A stretch of 26,061 bases of DNA from an uncultured Clostridia bacterium. GTDB taxonomy: Bacteria; Bacillota; Clostridia; UMGS1810. The stretch spans positions 1 through 26,061 of the forward strand of contig CAJLYL010000018.1 of the NCBI GenBank assembly GCA_905210855.1, written 5' to 3'. Numbering within the stretch: position 1 is the first letter of the stretch; the number at the start of each line of letters is the position of its first letter. A program made the position numbers and the translations under genes. Positions 1 to 7,079 of this stretch are shown here, one piece after another. The notes below the pieces were generated by a model, which made no database searches, had not been told where the DNA came from, and saw only the letters and a list, made by a program, of their open reading frames with translations.

Positions 1-126
1 GAAAGTTTACCTTATGCGTTGGAGAATAGAAGAATTTTACCGTTTCAAAAAGCAAAAATCTATGCAGTTATCCTTGTTTCCTGATATAGGTTTCGGTTGC
101 TGCTGAAAAAATGGGGAAACTCAAAT
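1..126 (+). mobile_element. 3' end of an IS4-like transposase gene and IS terminus (partial)
   Basis: An open frame enters from the window edge at base 2 and stops with TGA at 104-106. Its 34 residues contain Y-x2-R-x3-E-x6-K (Y3, R6, E10, K17 of the fragment), the spacing of the YREK signature of IS4-family DDE transposases, which includes the catalytic Glu. Only the C-terminal tail is inside the window. Bases 47-126 recur inverted at 25978-26057 with one mismatch (G at 99). Identity stops at 126, so the IS terminus probably lies there or just before. The family call rests on the YREK motif alone; the exact IS cannot be named. Confidence 0.75.
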
Positions 127-136
127 TAAATATGGA

Positions 137-165
137 TTGACAATTGATAAGATTTGATATAAACT
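137..165 (+). promoter_or_regulatory. Possible promoter for the sensor kinase gene
   Basis: TTGACA at 137-142 is a perfect -35 box. The best downstream matches are TAAACT at 160-165 (17-bp spacing) or TATAAA at 158-163 (15-bp spacing), neither ideal. It sits 11 bp past the IS terminus and about 50 bp upstream of the kinase start. A second copy of the 10-mer TTGACAATTG flanks the right-hand IS end. Confidence 0.35.
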
Positions 166-210
166 ATAAGTATAAATTATTTCATATGCCTTTCGGAGGA
201 GCGAATTTTT

Positions 211-1893
211 TTGAACGGGAGCGGCGGCATTTTCAAGCGAATAGTGAAACCGTATTTCATACTTGTCACAATCATTCTTTCGGTGGCATTCTTTTTTGTG
301 TACAGGTCGCAGATAGAAAAAGCCAAGGGAGACGCATACGAGGCGGCGGAGCGCATAGCCTCTCAGACGGCGCGGCTTTTGGATTCCTATCTTGACGGCA
401 TGAACTCCATAGCCGAGCAGGTGAAGTATCAGGACGAGATAACAAATTATTTCTACCGCGTCAAGAATGAGGCGGCGCAGAAAAATGTGTTTGAGACGGA
501 CATCGTAAACGGCATTGATATATCGTCAAAGCTCAAGAATCTTCTTGTGGGTCATTCGCCCGATTACAGCATATTTATATTCAACAGCCGCGGCGATTTT
601 GTTTCCAGCCGCAACTATATGACAGACAGAGACGCCTCCGCGGCCCTGATTAAAAACGGCGTGTTTGACCGCGAGCTGATGCGGATCAGGGCTGCCGGCG
701 GCACTCTTATCATGTCGCCGCAGAGGGATAGATGGTCAAAATCGCGTGAGGAATACATCACCCTTGCAAAGGAGCTGAAAAACGATTATTCGGATGACAA
801 CGCCGGCATAATCGAGATAAGGGCGGTACTGCCGAATTTTGAAGCCGAACCGGAGGACAATGCTCTCATGATTCGCAATCGCAGCGACAACAGCATGATA
901 TATCCTGCCGGCGCCAATCTGCAAAGCGGATATTCATATATTTCCGCACCGCTCAACAATGCCCCGTGGGAGGTAATGCTGTCTTACGGCGGCAGCATAA
1001 ATGCCGCGCTTGACAGCAGAACCGCGGCCGCCTTCGTGCTCATGTACATCATGCTGACGGGCGGTATGCTATTGCTCACAAGTCTTATCGGCAGACACAT
1101 CTGCGAGCCGATAACGCAGCTGAGCAACAACGTGCGCAAGATTGCCGTGCCGGGCGAAAAGCTCGCACAGGTGGACGGCGGCATAGATGAGATAGAGGAG
1201 CTTGAGGACAGCTTTTCACAGATGCTCTCGCGTATATCCGAGGCGTCGAAGCGTGAAAAAAAGGCGTATGCGCTGGCGCTTCAGGCGCAGATGAATCCGC
1301 ATTTTCTCTACAACACTCTGGCGGTGATAGCTGCCCAGGGGCTTGACGAGGGCAACGAAAAGGTGTACGGAATGTGTACGGAGCTGTCGGAGATGCTGCG
1401 GTATGTGGCGGCATATGAGAGCGTGACCGTCAAGCTAACCGATGAGATAAACCACACCGCAAATTATCTGTCGCTCATGAAGGCGCGTTATGAGGAGTAT
1501 TTTGATTATTCCGTAAATGTGGATGATGAGCTGCTCGATATGCCCGTGCCCAAGCTTTTTATACAGCCTCTTGCCGAAAACTGCTTTATGCACGGCTTCA
1601 AGGACGCAGAGCCGCCGTGGCATATAGAGATATCCATGCACGGCAAGCGCAAGGCATGGGAGCTGCGCATAAAGGACAACGGCAGCGGCATATCGCCCGA
1701 AATCGCGCAGAGCATACTCGACCGCGCGGAAAAATGCAGTGCTAACTCGGAGATGGGAAGCATAGGCGGACTCGGCACGGTGAACACCATTGTGCGCCTG
1801 CGCCTTACTCACAACAGCAATACGGAGTGTATCATAAACGGTGATGACGGCACCGAGATAATTATCAGGACGGGAGATGACAAGCGTGTATAA
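211..1893 (+). CDS. YesM/LytS-type sensor histidine kinase
   Basis: Membrane sensor kinase of a two-component pair, expected to autophosphorylate on His and pass phosphate to the regulator encoded next. The 560-residue protein has TM1 at about 14-32, an extracytoplasmic sensor region at about 33-270, TM2 at about 271-293, a HAMP-like linker, and a His_kinase (PF06580-type) block, ALQAQMNPHFLYNTL, with the phosphoacceptor His near residue 364. An HATPase domain follows, with N-box N457, a DNGSGIS G1 box and a GGLGTVNT box. I chose the TTG start at 211 because GGAGGA at 195-200 sits 10 bp upstream and TM1 follows at once. The stop overlaps the regulator gene by 17 bp. YesM-type kinases often sense carbohydrates, but no sugar transporter is nearby, so the ligand is unknown. 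Confidence 0.93.
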   Translation: MNGSGGIFKRIVKPYFILVTIILSVAFFFVYRSQIEKAKGDAYEAAERIASQTARLLDSYLDGMNSIAEQVKYQDEITNYFYRVKNEAAQKNVFETDIVNGIDISSKLKNLLVGHSPDYSIFIFNSRGDFVSSRNYMTDRDASAALIKNGVFDRELMRIRAAGGTLIMSPQRDRWSKSREEYITLAKELKNDYSDDNAGIIEIRAVLPNFEAEPEDNALMIRNRSDNSMIYPAGANLQSGYSYISAPLNNAPWEVMLSYGGSINAALDSRTAAAFVLMYIMLTGGMLLLTSLIGRHICEPITQLSNNVRKIAVPGEKLAQVDGGIDEIEELEDSFSQMLSRISEASKREKKAYALALQAQMNPHFLYNTLAVIAAQGLDEGNEKVYGMCTELSEMLRYVAAYESVTVKLTDEINHTANYLSLMKARYEEYFDYSVNVDDELLDMPVPKLFIQPLAENCFMHGFKDAEPPWHIEISMHGKRKAWELRIKDNGSGISPEIAQSILDRAEKCSANSEMGSIGGLGTVNTIVRLRLTHNSNTECIINGDDGTEIIIRTGDDKRV

Positions 1894-3334
1894 GCTGCTT
1901 TTGGCGGAGGACGAGCCGCCTATCATGAGAACCGTGAAAAAAGCCTTTGAATCCGCCGACGAAAACACATGGGACATTCACAATGCCATAAACGGCAGGC
2001 AGGCGAGGCAAATGCTTGAAAAAGAGGATTTTGACGTGGTTGTCACCGACATAAAGATGCCGTTTATGACGGGCATAGAGCTTGCGGAGTGGATTCATGA
2101 AAACCGCCCCGAGCTGATGGTCGTTATACTCAGCGGATATTCCGACTTTGAGTATACAAGAAAAGCGCTTGAATACAAGGTGTTTGATTATCTGCTCAAG
2201 CCGGCGTCGCTCTCCGCCGTTGCCGAACTCACGGAGAAGCTCAAAAAAGAGCTTGCGCCGAGGCAGGCTCAAAGGAAGCTGCGCGAAAGCACGGCGGCGG
2301 TCATGCTTGCCTGTGCTGGGGCGTATCTGCTCTTTGACGCCGAGGTTATGATGCCCGGGGCTTCGTTTTGGTCGGACGAAAAAATAGAAAACTACATGAG
2401 AGATGAGCTGCGCGACGGCGAGGAATATATATTCTTTAACGAAAGCTCCCAATCCGAGAGGTATGTTGTCATACAGTCGGACGACGAGGCGCGCCGCATA
2501 GAGATAATAGAAAATTTCTTCTCCGCAATGGCGGACGGCCCGCTGCCCGTCACTGTGGTGTACAACCCGTCGATAACCTTCAAAAACTCGGCGGAGTATT
2601 TTCAAAAACTCCGTCAGCAGCTTGTCAAAAGGCTGATTCTCGGCAAATCGCAGCTTATAGACATGGGCGACTGCAAGGATAATTATTCCGAGATAAGCCG
2701 CCCCTACACTCTCGAGGACATAGAAAAAGCCGTCACCCTCATCAGAAACGGCGATGCCGGTGAGCTGCGTGAAATCGTCTCCGCGCTTTTTGACAAAATG
2801 CGCGCGGCAAGCTCTACCCAGGAGGAAATCAACGATATGCTCAACGTCATTCTCGATACCTTCGTGCTGAAAAATCCGGCGGATGTTCAGCGCAGAAACC
2901 TGAGCGTGAAGCATGAATTTGTGAATGCGCTTGCAGGGTTTTTGTCCTATGACGAGCTTGCGGACGATGTTACATCGATTCTTCTGACCCTGCGTGACGA
3001 CAGAAAAAATGAGGACAGGTACGAAAAGCTTGCAAACGAGGTGGAGGCGTACCTTATTATGAATTATCAAAAGAATATCACAAGTGACACGCTTGCGTAC
3101 AAATTCGGCTTTGTGCAGAGCTACATAAGCCGTATATTTAAGCGGCAAAAGGGCTTGTCGCCGAATGAATTTTTGACGCACTACCGCATAGAGATTGCAA
3201 AAAGGCACCTGCGCGAACAGCCCAATATGAAGATAAGGGAGCTTGCGCCGCTTGTCGGAATCAAGGATTCGTACTATTTTTCAAAAATATTTAAGAAAGA
3301 GACCGGTATGTGGCCCACGGAATATACGAGCTGA
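1877..3334 (+). CDS. YesN-type response regulator (REC + AraC HTH)
   Basis: DNA-binding partner of the upstream kinase. The 485-residue protein starts with a receiver domain (residues about 5-120): acidic pair E11/D12, phosphoacceptor D58 in VVVTDIKMP, a conserved Ser in LSGYSDF, and Lys in LLKPAS. A long helical linker region typical of YesN proteins spans about 130-380. A C-terminal AraC/HTH_18 domain (about 385-483) has two helix-turn-helix units, the second in the typical IRELAPLVGIKDSYYFSKIFKKETG-like form. The ATG at 1877 lies inside the kinase gene, so translation is coupled. No terminator is visible after the stop. Targets are unknown; the pair is orphan within this window. Confidence 0.93.
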   Translation: MTSVYKLLLAEDEPPIMRTVKKAFESADENTWDIHNAINGRQARQMLEKEDFDVVVTDIKMPFMTGIELAEWIHENRPELMVVILSGYSDFEYTRKALEYKVFDYLLKPASLSAVAELTEKLKKELAPRQAQRKLRESTAAVMLACAGAYLLFDAEVMMPGASFWSDEKIENYMRDELRDGEEYIFFNESSQSERYVVIQSDDEARRIEIIENFFSAMADGPLPVTVVYNPSITFKNSAEYFQKLRQQLVKRLILGKSQLIDMGDCKDNYSEISRPYTLEDIEKAVTLIRNGDAGELREIVSALFDKMRAASSTQEEINDMLNVILDTFVLKNPADVQRRNLSVKHEFVNALAGFLSYDELADDVTSILLTLRDDRKNEDRYEKLANEVEAYLIMNYQKNITSDTLAYKFGFVQSYISRIFKRQKGLSPNEFLTHYRIEIAKRHLREQPNMKIRELAPLVGIKDSYYFSKIFKKETGMWPTEYTS

Positions 3335-3384
3335 GGTTAATAAACGTAAAAAGCAAAAAAACGTAAAAAATTAAAATTTGACTA

Positions 3385-3413
3385 TTGACAAACTCAAAGC
3401 CGTGTGATATTAT
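3385..3413 (+). promoter_or_regulatory. Sigma-A-type promoter of the T-box transcript
   Basis: TTGACA at 3385-3390 and TATTAT at 3408-3413 are separated by exactly 17 bp. The predicted start of transcription, near 3420, places the whole T-box leader in the transcript. Confidence 0.8.
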
Positions 3414-3419
3414 TAAGTA

Positions 3420-3704
3420 AATTAAAAAACTTTGACGGAGAGTGCTCCGATTAAAGCGGCAAAGAGAGATGACGGTTGGTGCAAGTCATGTGCGCGGAGG
3501 TCGGATGTTTGTAGCTCCTGAGTTGAAAGGAAGAAAGCGTTTTTTTCGCAAGTAGAACCTTTTCGAGAATGCTGCGTCAGTGCATAGGGCTTGTTGGAGT
3601 CCGAAGAGCGGTGTCGTTTTAACATACGGCGCAATTTGAGTGGTACCGCGGGTTATGATTTTACTCGTCTCAAAGATTTATTCTATCTTTGGGACGATTT
3701 TTTT
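3420..3704 (+). promoter_or_regulatory. T-box riboswitch (tRNA-sensing leader)
   Basis: The leader contains the canonical T-box block AATTTGAGTGGTACCGCGG at 3633-3651, followed by a CGTCTC...GGGACG terminator with a T tract. The Stem I apical segment GGTTGGTGCAAG is at about 3474-3485. The base helix GGAG 3437-3440 pairs with CTCC 3515-3518, and an inner helix TCCGA pairs with TCGGA (3501-3505). The specifier loop is TGTTTGTAG (3506-3514). Aligned by spacing to B. subtilis glyQS from memory, the specifier would be TGT (3510-3512, Cys). However, the antiterminator bulge is TGGT, which should pair with a tRNA whose discriminator is A73, whereas bacterial tRNA-Cys has U73. TTT (Phe), TTG (Leu) or GTT (Val) in the same loop fit A73. 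T-box identity is near certain; the amino acid is unresolved. Confidence 0.93.
3666..3704 (+). terminator. T-box regulatory terminator
   Basis: CGTCTCAAAGAT (3666-3677) pairs with ATCTTTGGGACG (3685-3696) over 12 bp including one G-U, and is followed by ATTTTTTT. It is the off-state hairpin that competes with the antiterminator formed by the T-box block at 3633-3651. Confidence 0.9.
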
Positions 3705-3741
3705 ATTGCAAAAGACTTTACGGAAAAGGAGCATGACAATT

Positions 3742-6030
3742 ATGGAAGGACAGATAACCGGACTTGACTTGAAAATCAGCGAGGTTGCGGCGCGAATCAG
3801 GGAGCTGCGCAACATTGAGGGCATATCGCCCGAGACTATGGCTCATCTTACCGACGTGACGGTCGATGAATACCTGGCGTGCGAAAATGCCGAGCACGAC
3901 CTCAGCTTTGCGTTTATTTACAGATGCGCGCTTGCTTTTAACGTCAATGTGACCGACATAATAGAGGGCGAAAGCCCGAAACTGAAATCCTACACAATCA
4001 CGCGCAACCGCGAGGGTGTGGAGATTCAAAAGGCTAACGGAATGATATATTACGGCTTGGCGGCAGAGTTCCAAAACCGTGTGTCCGAGCCGCTGTATGT
4101 AAAATGCATTTATGACGAAGAGACGGAGCGCAGCGACATAGAGCTTACCACGCACGAAGGTCAGGAGTGCGACATTGTCATCAGCGGAACAATGAAGATT
4201 CAGATAGGCAGCCACACAGAGATTCTGCACCCCGGCGACACCGCGTATTATGACAGCTCAACTCCGCACGGAATGATAGCTGTCGGCGGTGAAGACTGCT
4301 ATTTCTATGCGATAGTGCTCAAGGGCAAAAACAGCGACGGCACCGTGGACGGCAAAAAGCTTGTGGAAAACGACGGATATAAGCCTCACCGCGAGTACAA
4401 GAGGGTTTACCGCAGTTTTATTGATGTTACGGAGGACGAAAACGGCGCACCTGCGTCAATTGAATTTAAAAATGAGGATAAGTTCAACTTTGCTTTTGAC
4501 ATAGTTGACGCCATTGCGGACAAAAATCCGGATAAAATCGCCATGGTTCACCTCGACCACGAAAAGAATGAGAGGAAATTCACCTTCGGCGACATCAAGA
4601 GGGAATCAGCGCGCTGCGCAAATTATTTCCGCTCTCTCGGCATAGGCAAGGGCGACAAGGTTATGCTTGTCCTCAGAAGAAATTATCAATTCTGGCCCGC
4701 GATTGTGGGGCTGAACAAAATCGGCGCGGTTGCCATACCGGCGTCAAATCTGCTTCAGGCGCACGACTATGAATACCGTTACGGCGCGGCAGGCGTAAAG
4801 GCGATTCTTTGCAGCGCGCTGGGCGATATTGCACATCAGGCTGACCTCGGCGCGCAGGGCAGCACCACTCTCGAACACAAGATAATTGTCGGGGGCACTA
4901 GGGACGGCTGGAGAAATTTTGACGAGGAAGTTTCAAGATTCTCCGATGTGTTTGAGCGGACAGCCGATTCCGCCTGCGGAGATGACGATATGCTCATGTA
5001 CTTTACATCGGGCACAACCGGTAACCCGAAGATGGCTCTTCACAGCTGCAAATATGCCCTCGGCCATTTCCACACGGCAAACTACTGGCATTGCGTTGAC
5101 CCGGACGGGCTGCACCTGACCATATCCGACACCGGCTGGGCAAAGGCTGCGTGGGGCAAGATTTTCGGTCAGTGGATATGTGAGGCAGGAATATTTGTCT
5201 ATGATTTTGACAAATTCGACGCGGCGGATATTCTTCCGCTCTTTGCCAAGTATCACATCACCACATTCTGCGCGCCCCCGACAATGCTGCGTATGCTCAT
5301 TAAGGAGGATTTGACAAAATACGACCTGTCAACCGTTCAGCACTGCACTACCGCCGGCGAGGCGCTCAACCCCGAGGTTTACCGTCAGTTTGAAAAACTC
5401 ACCGGACTTAAGATTATGGAAGGCTTCGGTCAGTCGGAGACGACCTGTATTATTGCAAATCTCTACGGCAATGAGTATAAGCTCGGCTCTATGGGCAAAC
5501 CCACACCGATATATGATGTTGACATTGTCGATTCCGAGGGCAGGAGTGTGCGACCCGGAGACAACGGCGAAATAGTCATCCGCACGGACAAAAAAGTGCC
5601 CTGCGGACTTTTCAAGGGATATTATAAAGATGAAGAAAAGACTAACGAGGCATGGCACGACGGAATGTATCATACGGGCGATGTGGCTTATCGTGATGAG
5701 GACGGATTTTACTACTACGTCAGCCGCATAGATGATGTAATCAAGTCGTCCGGCTACCGCATAGGGCCTTTTGAGATAGAGAGCGTTATCATGGAGCTGC
5801 CGTATGTAATAGAATGCGGAGTTTCTCCCTCGCCCGATCCGGTTCGCGGTCAGGTGGTCAAGGCGAGCATTGTCCTGACCAAGGGCACAGAGCCGACTGA
5901 GGAACTGAAAAAGGAAATTCAGAACTATGTAAAGGACAACACCGCGCCGTATAAATACCCGAGAATTGTGGAATTTAAGGAAAGCCTGCCAAAGACCACG
6001 AGCGGAAAAATAATCAGAGCAAAGCTGTGA
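3742..6030 (+). CDS. HTH-cupin-acyl-CoA synthetase fusion (AMP-binding enzyme)
   Basis: A 762-residue three-part protein. Residues about 7-75 form an XRE-like helix-turn-helix. Residues about 130-190 are a cupin (GDTAYYDSSTPHGMI is a typical cupin strand set). Residues about 245-762 are an ANL-superfamily acyl-CoA synthetase resembling acetyl/medium-chain enzymes: P-loop YFTSGTTGNPKMA near 420, EGFGQSETT near 560, hinge region SRIDDVIKSSGYRIGPFE, and the C-terminal catalytic Lys motif PKTTSGKIIRAKL. It should activate a carboxylic acid to acyl-AMP and then acyl-CoA; the acid is unknown. I chose ATG 3742 because AAAGGAG (3725-3731) is 10 nt upstream; ATG 3733 has only 1 nt of spacing, and longer starts fall inside the T-box antiterminator. 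T-box control suggests a substrate tied to an amino acid, perhaps a branched-chain or aromatic fermentation acid (inference). Confidence 0.9.
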   Translation: MEGQITGLDLKISEVAARIRELRNIEGISPETMAHLTDVTVDEYLACENAEHDLSFAFIYRCALAFNVNVTDIIEGESPKLKSYTITRNREGVEIQKANGMIYYGLAAEFQNRVSEPLYVKCIYDEETERSDIELTTHEGQECDIVISGTMKIQIGSHTEILHPGDTAYYDSSTPHGMIAVGGEDCYFYAIVLKGKNSDGTVDGKKLVENDGYKPHREYKRVYRSFIDVTEDENGAPASIEFKNEDKFNFAFDIVDAIADKNPDKIAMVHLDHEKNERKFTFGDIKRESARCANYFRSLGIGKGDKVMLVLRRNYQFWPAIVGLNKIGAVAIPASNLLQAHDYEYRYGAAGVKAILCSALGDIAHQADLGAQGSTTLEHKIIVGGTRDGWRNFDEEVSRFSDVFERTADSACGDDDMLMYFTSGTTGNPKMALHSCKYALGHFHTANYWHCVDPDGLHLTISDTGWAKAAWGKIFGQWICEAGIFVYDFDKFDAADILPLFAKYHITTFCAPPTMLRMLIKEDLTKYDLSTVQHCTTAGEALNPEVYRQFEKLTGLKIMEGFGQSETTCIIANLYGNEYKLGSMGKPTPIYDVDIVDSEGRSVRPGDNGEIVIRTDKKVPCGLFKGYYKDEEKTNEAWHDGMYHTGDVAYRDEDGFYYYVSRIDDVIKSSGYRIGPFEIESVIMELPYVIECGVSPSPDPVRGQVVKASIVLTKGTEPTEELKKEIQNYVKDNTAPYKYPRIVEFKESLPKTTSGKIIRAKL

Positions 6031-6096
6031 TGAAATAACCGAAAATTACGGAAAAGCGAAAAAATATTGAAAAAAATAAAAATATTGCAAAAAAGC

Positions 6097-6125
6097 TTGC
6101 ATTTATCAAAAACTTGTGGTATACT
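6097..6125 (+). promoter_or_regulatory. Promoter of rpsB
   Basis: TTGCAT (6097-6102) and TATACT (6120-6125) with 17-bp spacing. Transcription would start near 6132, giving a 5' leader of about 117 nt before the rpsB ATG. Confidence 0.75.
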
Positions 6126-6131
6126 ATCATA

Positions 6132-6248
6132 CGGTTAATACGCACGCATCCCGATGACAGCGGGCGATGCCGCGCGATTCTGACATAGTCGTGCGGTCCC
6201 GATGCCAGGTGACGGCTGCGGAGGGTAAATTTTTTGGAGGTGAATAAT
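6132..6248 (+). promoter_or_regulatory. Structured 5' leader of rpsB (candidate S2 autoregulatory RNA)
   Basis: The leader holds several strong helices. GCATC+CCG (6146-6153) pairs with CGG..GATGC (6161-6170) around a 2-nt bulge. CCGCGCGA (6170-6177) pairs with TCGTGCGG (6189-6196), 8 bp with one G-U. A short GCC/GGC hairpin lies at 6204-6215. The motif TCCCGATG occurs twice (6149-6156 and 6197-6204). There is no T tract or terminator, so any control would act on translation or mRNA stability. I do not recognise it as a named ribosomal-protein leader; feedback by S2 is inference. Confidence 0.5.
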
Positions 6249-6989
6249 ATGTCAGTTATATCTATGAAACAGTTGTTGGAAGCAGGAGTTCACTTCGGTC
6301 ACCAGACTAGAAGATGGAATCCTAAGATGGCAGAGTACATCTACACGGAGAGAAACGGTATCTACATTATCAATCTGCAAAAGACCGTTAAGAAGATTGT
6401 TGAAGCATACGATTTCATCAAGGAAGTTGCCGCAAACGGCGAGGACATCCTCTTTGTAGGCACAAAAAAGCAGGCTCAGGAGTCAATTAAGGAAGAGGCT
6501 CAGAGAGTGGGTATGTACTACGTAAACGCAAGATGGCTCGGCGGTATGCTCACCAACTTTAAGACAATCAAAAAGAGAATCGAGAGACTCAACCAGCTTA
6601 ACAAGATGGAAGAGGACGGCACATTTGAGCTGCTGCCGAAGAAAGAGGTTGCAAAGCTCAAACTCGAGATCGAAAAACTCGACAAGTATCTCGGCGGTAT
6701 CAAGGACATGAAAAAGCTCCCGGGCGCTATGTTCATTGTAGATCCCAGAAAAGAGAAAATCGCCGTATCCGAGGCTAAAAAGCTCGGTATACCGGTTGTA
6801 GCTATTGTTGATACCAACTGCGATCCGGACGAGGTTGATTATGTAATCCCCGGCAACGACGATGCTATCAGAGCCGTTAAGCTTATTGCTTCGACAATGG
6901 CAGACGCCATTATCGAGGGCAGACAGGGTGAGGACGCCGCTGTTGCAGAGCAGGACGACGCTCCGGCTGCCGAGGCTGACGCTGAGTAA
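6249..6989 (+). CDS. rpsB: 30S ribosomal protein S2
   Basis: Essential small-subunit protein, 246 residues, normal length for the family. The N-terminus MKQLLEAGVHFGHQTRRWNP and the segments FVGTKKQAQ, NARWLGGMLTNF and DTNCDPDEVDYVIPGNDDA are S2 signatures. The C-terminus is an acidic Ala-rich tail. ATG 6249 has GGAGGTG immediately upstream; an in-frame TTG at 6234 overlaps that ribosome binding site and is rejected. It is first gene of the translation cluster and is followed by tsf, the universal partner order. A hairpin lies between the two. Confidence 0.98.
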   Translation: MSVISMKQLLEAGVHFGHQTRRWNPKMAEYIYTERNGIYIINLQKTVKKIVEAYDFIKEVAANGEDILFVGTKKQAQESIKEEAQRVGMYYVNARWLGGMLTNFKTIKKRIERLNQLNKMEEDGTFELLPKKEVAKLKLEIEKLDKYLGGIKDMKKLPGAMFIVDPRKEKIAVSEAKKLGIPVVAIVDTNCDPDEVDYVIPGNDDAIRAVKLIASTMADAIIEGRQGEDAAVAEQDDAPAAEADAE

Positions 6990-7005
6990 TTTTAATATCA
7001 AATGC

Positions 7006-7044
7006 AAAATCTCCGCATTGGCTTACTACGGAGATTTTGTTTCG
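7006..7044 (+). terminator. Terminator-like hairpin between rpsB and tsf
   Basis: AAAATCTCCG (7006-7015) pairs perfectly with CGGAGATTTT (7029-7038) around a 13-nt loop and is followed by a broken T run (GTTTCGTTT). No clear promoter lies between it and tsf, so it is more likely an attenuator or processing site that lowers tsf relative to rpsB than a full stop. Confidence 0.6.
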
Positions 7045-7079
7045 TTTATCAAATAATAAAAAACGGAGGGAAAAATTAA

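Noticed and set aside
1865..3208. 447-codon open frame on the minus strand
   Set aside because: Antisense shadow of the response regulator; composition is His/Arg/Leu-rich without recognisable motifs, while the plus strand has full REC and AraC domains.
3422..3634. 70-codon minus-strand open frame
   Set aside because: It covers the T-box Stem I region, has no ribosome binding site evidence and no family resemblance.
3640..3741. Upstream extension of the AMP-ligase frame to 3640
   Set aside because: The extension lies in the T-box antiterminator and terminator hairpin; the ribosome binding site at 3725-3731 is downstream of it.
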